From positions 14,484 through 78,483 of the forward strand of contig CABSJA010000002.1 of NCBI GenBank assembly GCA_902477915.1: DNA of 64,000 nucleotides, given 5' to 3'. Both the position numbers and the translations under genes were made by a program. Source of the DNA: an uncultured Veillonella sp. GTDB taxonomy: Bacteria > Bacillota > Negativicutes > Veillonellales > Veillonellaceae. How positions within the stretch are numbered: the first letter of the stretch is position 1; every line of letters starts with the position of its first letter. This document shows, in pieces, positions 61,781 to 64,000 of the stretch. Under the pieces are notes generated by a model. The model saw only the letters and a list, made by a program, of their open reading frames with translations, had not been told where the DNA came from and searched no databases.

Positions 61781-63748
61781 TTATTGATTAATACGGGAAC
61801 CGTATACGTCGCGTTGAGTTTTAGGTTCGTTGTTAACGCGAACACGTTCTGTTTTATGACGATCGTTGTCAGCACCAGAAATACGATCAACACGGAAGTG
61901 GTTAAGACGAATATTTTGTAATTCAGGACCAAATTCGTTCATAGCACGTTTCATGTTGTCATCGATAGGAGCACCATTTTGAAGTGCACGGTACAACATA
62001 GTAGCGAATTCGTAACGAGTCATCTTAACGTCGCCTTTGAATGTGCCATCAGGGTAGCCAACAAGGATACCATTACCAGCCAATTGGCTAATATATTGGT
62101 AAGCCCAGTGGTTGCGAGGAACGTCTGGGAATTCAGCAGTTTTGCTAGGATCAATTGCATGTGGAGTCAAGATTTGTAACAAGTTGTTATATTTGTTTTC
62201 CATATCTTGAAGACGTGCGTTCAATTCAGCAATTTCACGACCCATAGCTACGCGGGAACGGGATTCAGGGGAACGTTTACCAAGACGAATAGATACACCC
62301 GCGTTCAATTGAGTTTCGCCAGTACCTACAGTACCACCAACGGAGAACATTGTGTCTTCGTTAGGACGGTAGAAAGCGCCCAATGCAGCGGAGTTAGCAT
62401 TGTGGTAGTGACCATAACCAGCAGCGATTGTCCATTTGTCATCTGGGTTGAAGTCTAATGGATGCAATGCAGCCAATGCAGCAGAACCTGCACCTACTTT
62501 ATTAACGCGTTTTTCAACATTGCCAACTCGGTTGTTCAAGTTAGTAATATTATTGTTGATTTGACCTGGTGTGGAGTTGTTGATTTGAGTTTGTAAATCA
62601 TTTGCTACGGAGTACAATTGGCTACCGTTTACAGCATCTGTGGAATCAGCGGAAATTTTACCAGCTGCTACGTTGTGAATTTGGCGTTCTTGGCCAGCTT
62701 TACCAACGGATACAGAGCCTACAGGGCTAGTACCAGCGAAGCCACCAAATGTATGACCAGCTACAGTTGCGTTAGTTACACTTGTTGCAGAACGAGTAGT
62801 GGAGTTAGCACCTAATGCAATGGAGTTTGCAGTGGATGCATTAGCTTTGTTACCGATTGCAATGCTGTAATCAGCAGTTGCAGCTGCATCGGAACCGAAT
62901 ACGTTAGTACGTACGCCTGTTGCTTGAGCACCAGCACCGAATGCTTGTGCATGATCGCCAGTAGCTGTTGCAGAGGAACCAATAGCATTAGCATGGTTGC
63001 CATTAGCTGTAGCATCAGCACCGATAGCATTAGCTTTGTAACCAGCGGATTTTGCTTGGTGACCAAGAGCTAAAGAACGTACATCGGAAGCTGTTGCACG
63101 AGTACCGATTGCAATGCCCCAAGTTTTGTCAGCTTGAGCTTCATGACCGATAGCAACGGATTCGCTCATTTTAGCTTTTGCTTCGTTGCCTACTGCCAAT
63201 GCAGAGCTACCTAATGCAGTGTTTTTAGAACCGATAGCTACAGAATTACTGTTCCAAGAACCAGTTTGAAGTGTAGCTGAATCAGGTTCATTATCGAAAG
63301 TACGATCGCGGTAGTTTGTAGTTGTACCAGCTACAGTATTGTTATAACCATAACCGATAGCATTTGTACCGTTAATTACGTTGCTATCACCGAAAGCTTG
63401 TGCAAATGCACCTGTTACAGTATTGCCATCACCGAAAGCATTAGCTTGGTTACCATTAATGGAGTTTTGGTTACCGTATGCACTGCTAGAACCATTAGCG
63501 CTTGTAATTGTATTACCTTGACCTACAGCGATGCTAGTAGCTGTACCATTTGCAACAGTACCATAAGAAATACTATTATGTGTAGTATCTGGGGTTTGAC
63601 CAGCTTGATCACCTACGGCTGCAAAAATAAAACCATCTGCTGTAGATACAGGTGTTGCTGCACTTACAGGAGCAACAGTAGCACCTACAGCTGCAGCAGC
63701 AGCCAATACAGCAAACGCTAATTTTTTGGAATGTTTGTTTTCTCTCAT
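61781..63748 (-). CDS. YadA-like trimeric autotransporter adhesin with C-terminal SLH domain
   Basis: A 655-residue surface protein. Signal peptide to about residue 30 (VAPVSA). A head of many YadA-type repeats of about 14 residues (SVAIGSKNTALGSSALAVGN, ANAIGADATANGNHANAIGS) runs to about 320. The neck motif AGKISADSTDAVNGSQLYSV, a short stalk and the YadA anchor (about 425-490, DKWTIAAGYGHYHNANSAAL to LNAGVSIRLGKR) follow. In most family members the protein ends there. Here a coiled coil (IAELNARLQDMENKYNNLL) and an SLH domain (FPDVPRNHWAYQYISQLA, GYPDGTFKGDVKMTRYEFA) continue, presumably in the periplasm. GAGGG supports the start. Confidence 0.93.
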   Translation of the reverse strand: MRENKHSKKLAFAVLAAAAAVGATVAPVSAATPVSTADGFIFAAVGDQAGQTPDTTHNSISYGTVANGTATSIAVGQGNTITSANGSSSAYGNQNSINGNQANAFGDGNTVTGAFAQAFGDSNVINGTNAIGYGYNNTVAGTTTNYRDRTFDNEPDSATLQTGSWNSNSVAIGSKNTALGSSALAVGNEAKAKMSESVAIGHEAQADKTWGIAIGTRATASDVRSLALGHQAKSAGYKANAIGADATANGNHANAIGSSATATGDHAQAFGAGAQATGVRTNVFGSDAAATADYSIAIGNKANASTANSIALGANSTTRSATSVTNATVAGHTFGGFAGTSPVGSVSVGKAGQERQIHNVAAGKISADSTDAVNGSQLYSVANDLQTQINNSTPGQINNNITNLNNRVGNVEKRVNKVGAGSAALAALHPLDFNPDDKWTIAAGYGHYHNANSAALGAFYRPNEDTMFSVGGTVGTGETQLNAGVSIRLGKRSPESRSRVAMGREIAELNARLQDMENKYNNLLQILTPHAIDPSKTAEFPDVPRNHWAYQYISQLAGNGILVGYPDGTFKGDVKMTRYEFATMLYRALQNGAPIDDNMKRAMNEFGPELQNIRLNHFRVDRISGADNDRHKTERVRVNNEPKTQRDVYGSRINQ

Positions 63749-64000
63749 CTTACACCCTCACTAAATTAAAATTCTTAACCAAACACAATACAATTTTTCA
63801 ACCTCTCTAAGTTCCGCCTCTCTCCTCGGGCTGATAAAATATACTTCTCACTTCTCACATAAGAAATATATTTGATTCAATTTAAGAAAAATTTATATTG
63901 TTGATTACCCGCATAGCATATCAAAGTTTTACGATATAAACAAGCCTTTTTCCCATATAAAGTTCATTAATAACTCTTCATAATTCCAAAAAATAGCATG
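63749..64000. other. upstream region of the adhesin gene
   Basis: Contains the GAGGG ribosome site and AT-rich sequence with several weak promoter-like pairs (for example TTGAAA and TTAAGA 17 nt apart on the minus strand). No gene or strong structure is seen to the window end. Confidence 0.4.

Overview
The window comes from a diderm Firmicute of the Negativicutes, most probably a Veillonella. Seen in the sequence: low-to-moderate GC, strong Shine-Dalgarno sites (GGAGG/AAGGAG), a T-box riboswitch, and outer-membrane proteins carrying SLH domains (an OmpM-type porin at 56761-58089 and a YadA-like trimeric adhesin with an SLH tail at 61781-63748). An AsmA-like protein also fits an outer membrane. 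The genus is an inference; no 16S gene or species marker is present. No CRISPR array, prophage or insertion sequence was seen.

Layout. 0.1-2.1 kb: two DUF805 membrane proteins and a small secreted His/Lys-rich protein. 2.2-9.5 kb: a complete trpEGDCFBA operon (trpC and trpF fused) under a strong promoter and a tryptophan T-box with a readable UGG specifier. 9.6-13.1 kb: a Sel1-repeat protein and an MFS exporter, both on the plus strand. 13.2-17.3 kb: a DcuC-like carrier with two M20-family amidohydrolases. 17.6-20.0 kb: two EamA transporters and a YhcH protein. 20.3-25.7 kb: an EF-G-like GTPase, a Yip1 protein, HydE, YaaA and an unknown protein. 25.9-28.3 kb: MntH with a secreted partner, then tRNA-Ser(GCU). 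28.4-31.6 kb: cysE, cysK behind an attenuator-like leader, a membrane protein and queF. 31.9-34.9 kb: exported proteins and the AsmA-like protein. 34.9-39.2 kb: a 152-bp palindromic element, glnB-amt and cstA.

39.4-49.7 kb holds the whole histidine pathway: a hisZ-hisG fusion, hisD, hisB, hisA, hisF, hisI, hisE, hisC, hisH and a second, divergent HisF whose catalytic Asp11 and Lys19 are replaced. A PHP-type histidinol phosphatase lies just upstream. 49.9-54.5 kb: a GNAT enzyme, an ECF transporter whose S-component is fused to an ATPase, and a toxin-antitoxin pair. 54.7-56.5 kb: an NAD(P)-binding protein, a deletion scar joining the start of rbsK to the end of rbsB, and an unknown protein. 56.7-64 kb: the OmpM porin, pcp with a DUF979/DUF969 membrane pair, a GNAT enzyme and the trimeric adhesin.

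The main unexplained signal is a shared palindrome, TTCTATAGAA. It occurs four times: between -35 and -10 of the trp promoter, between -35 and -10 of the his promoter, in a 26-bp perfect palindrome abutting the -35 box of amt-glnB, and between hisC and hisH. This suggests one regulator linking tryptophan, histidine and ammonium metabolism. Other points of interest are the altered HisF paralogue, the attenuator-like leaders of cysK and amt, the ECF S-ATPase fusion with a degenerate partner ATPase, and the rbs scar.
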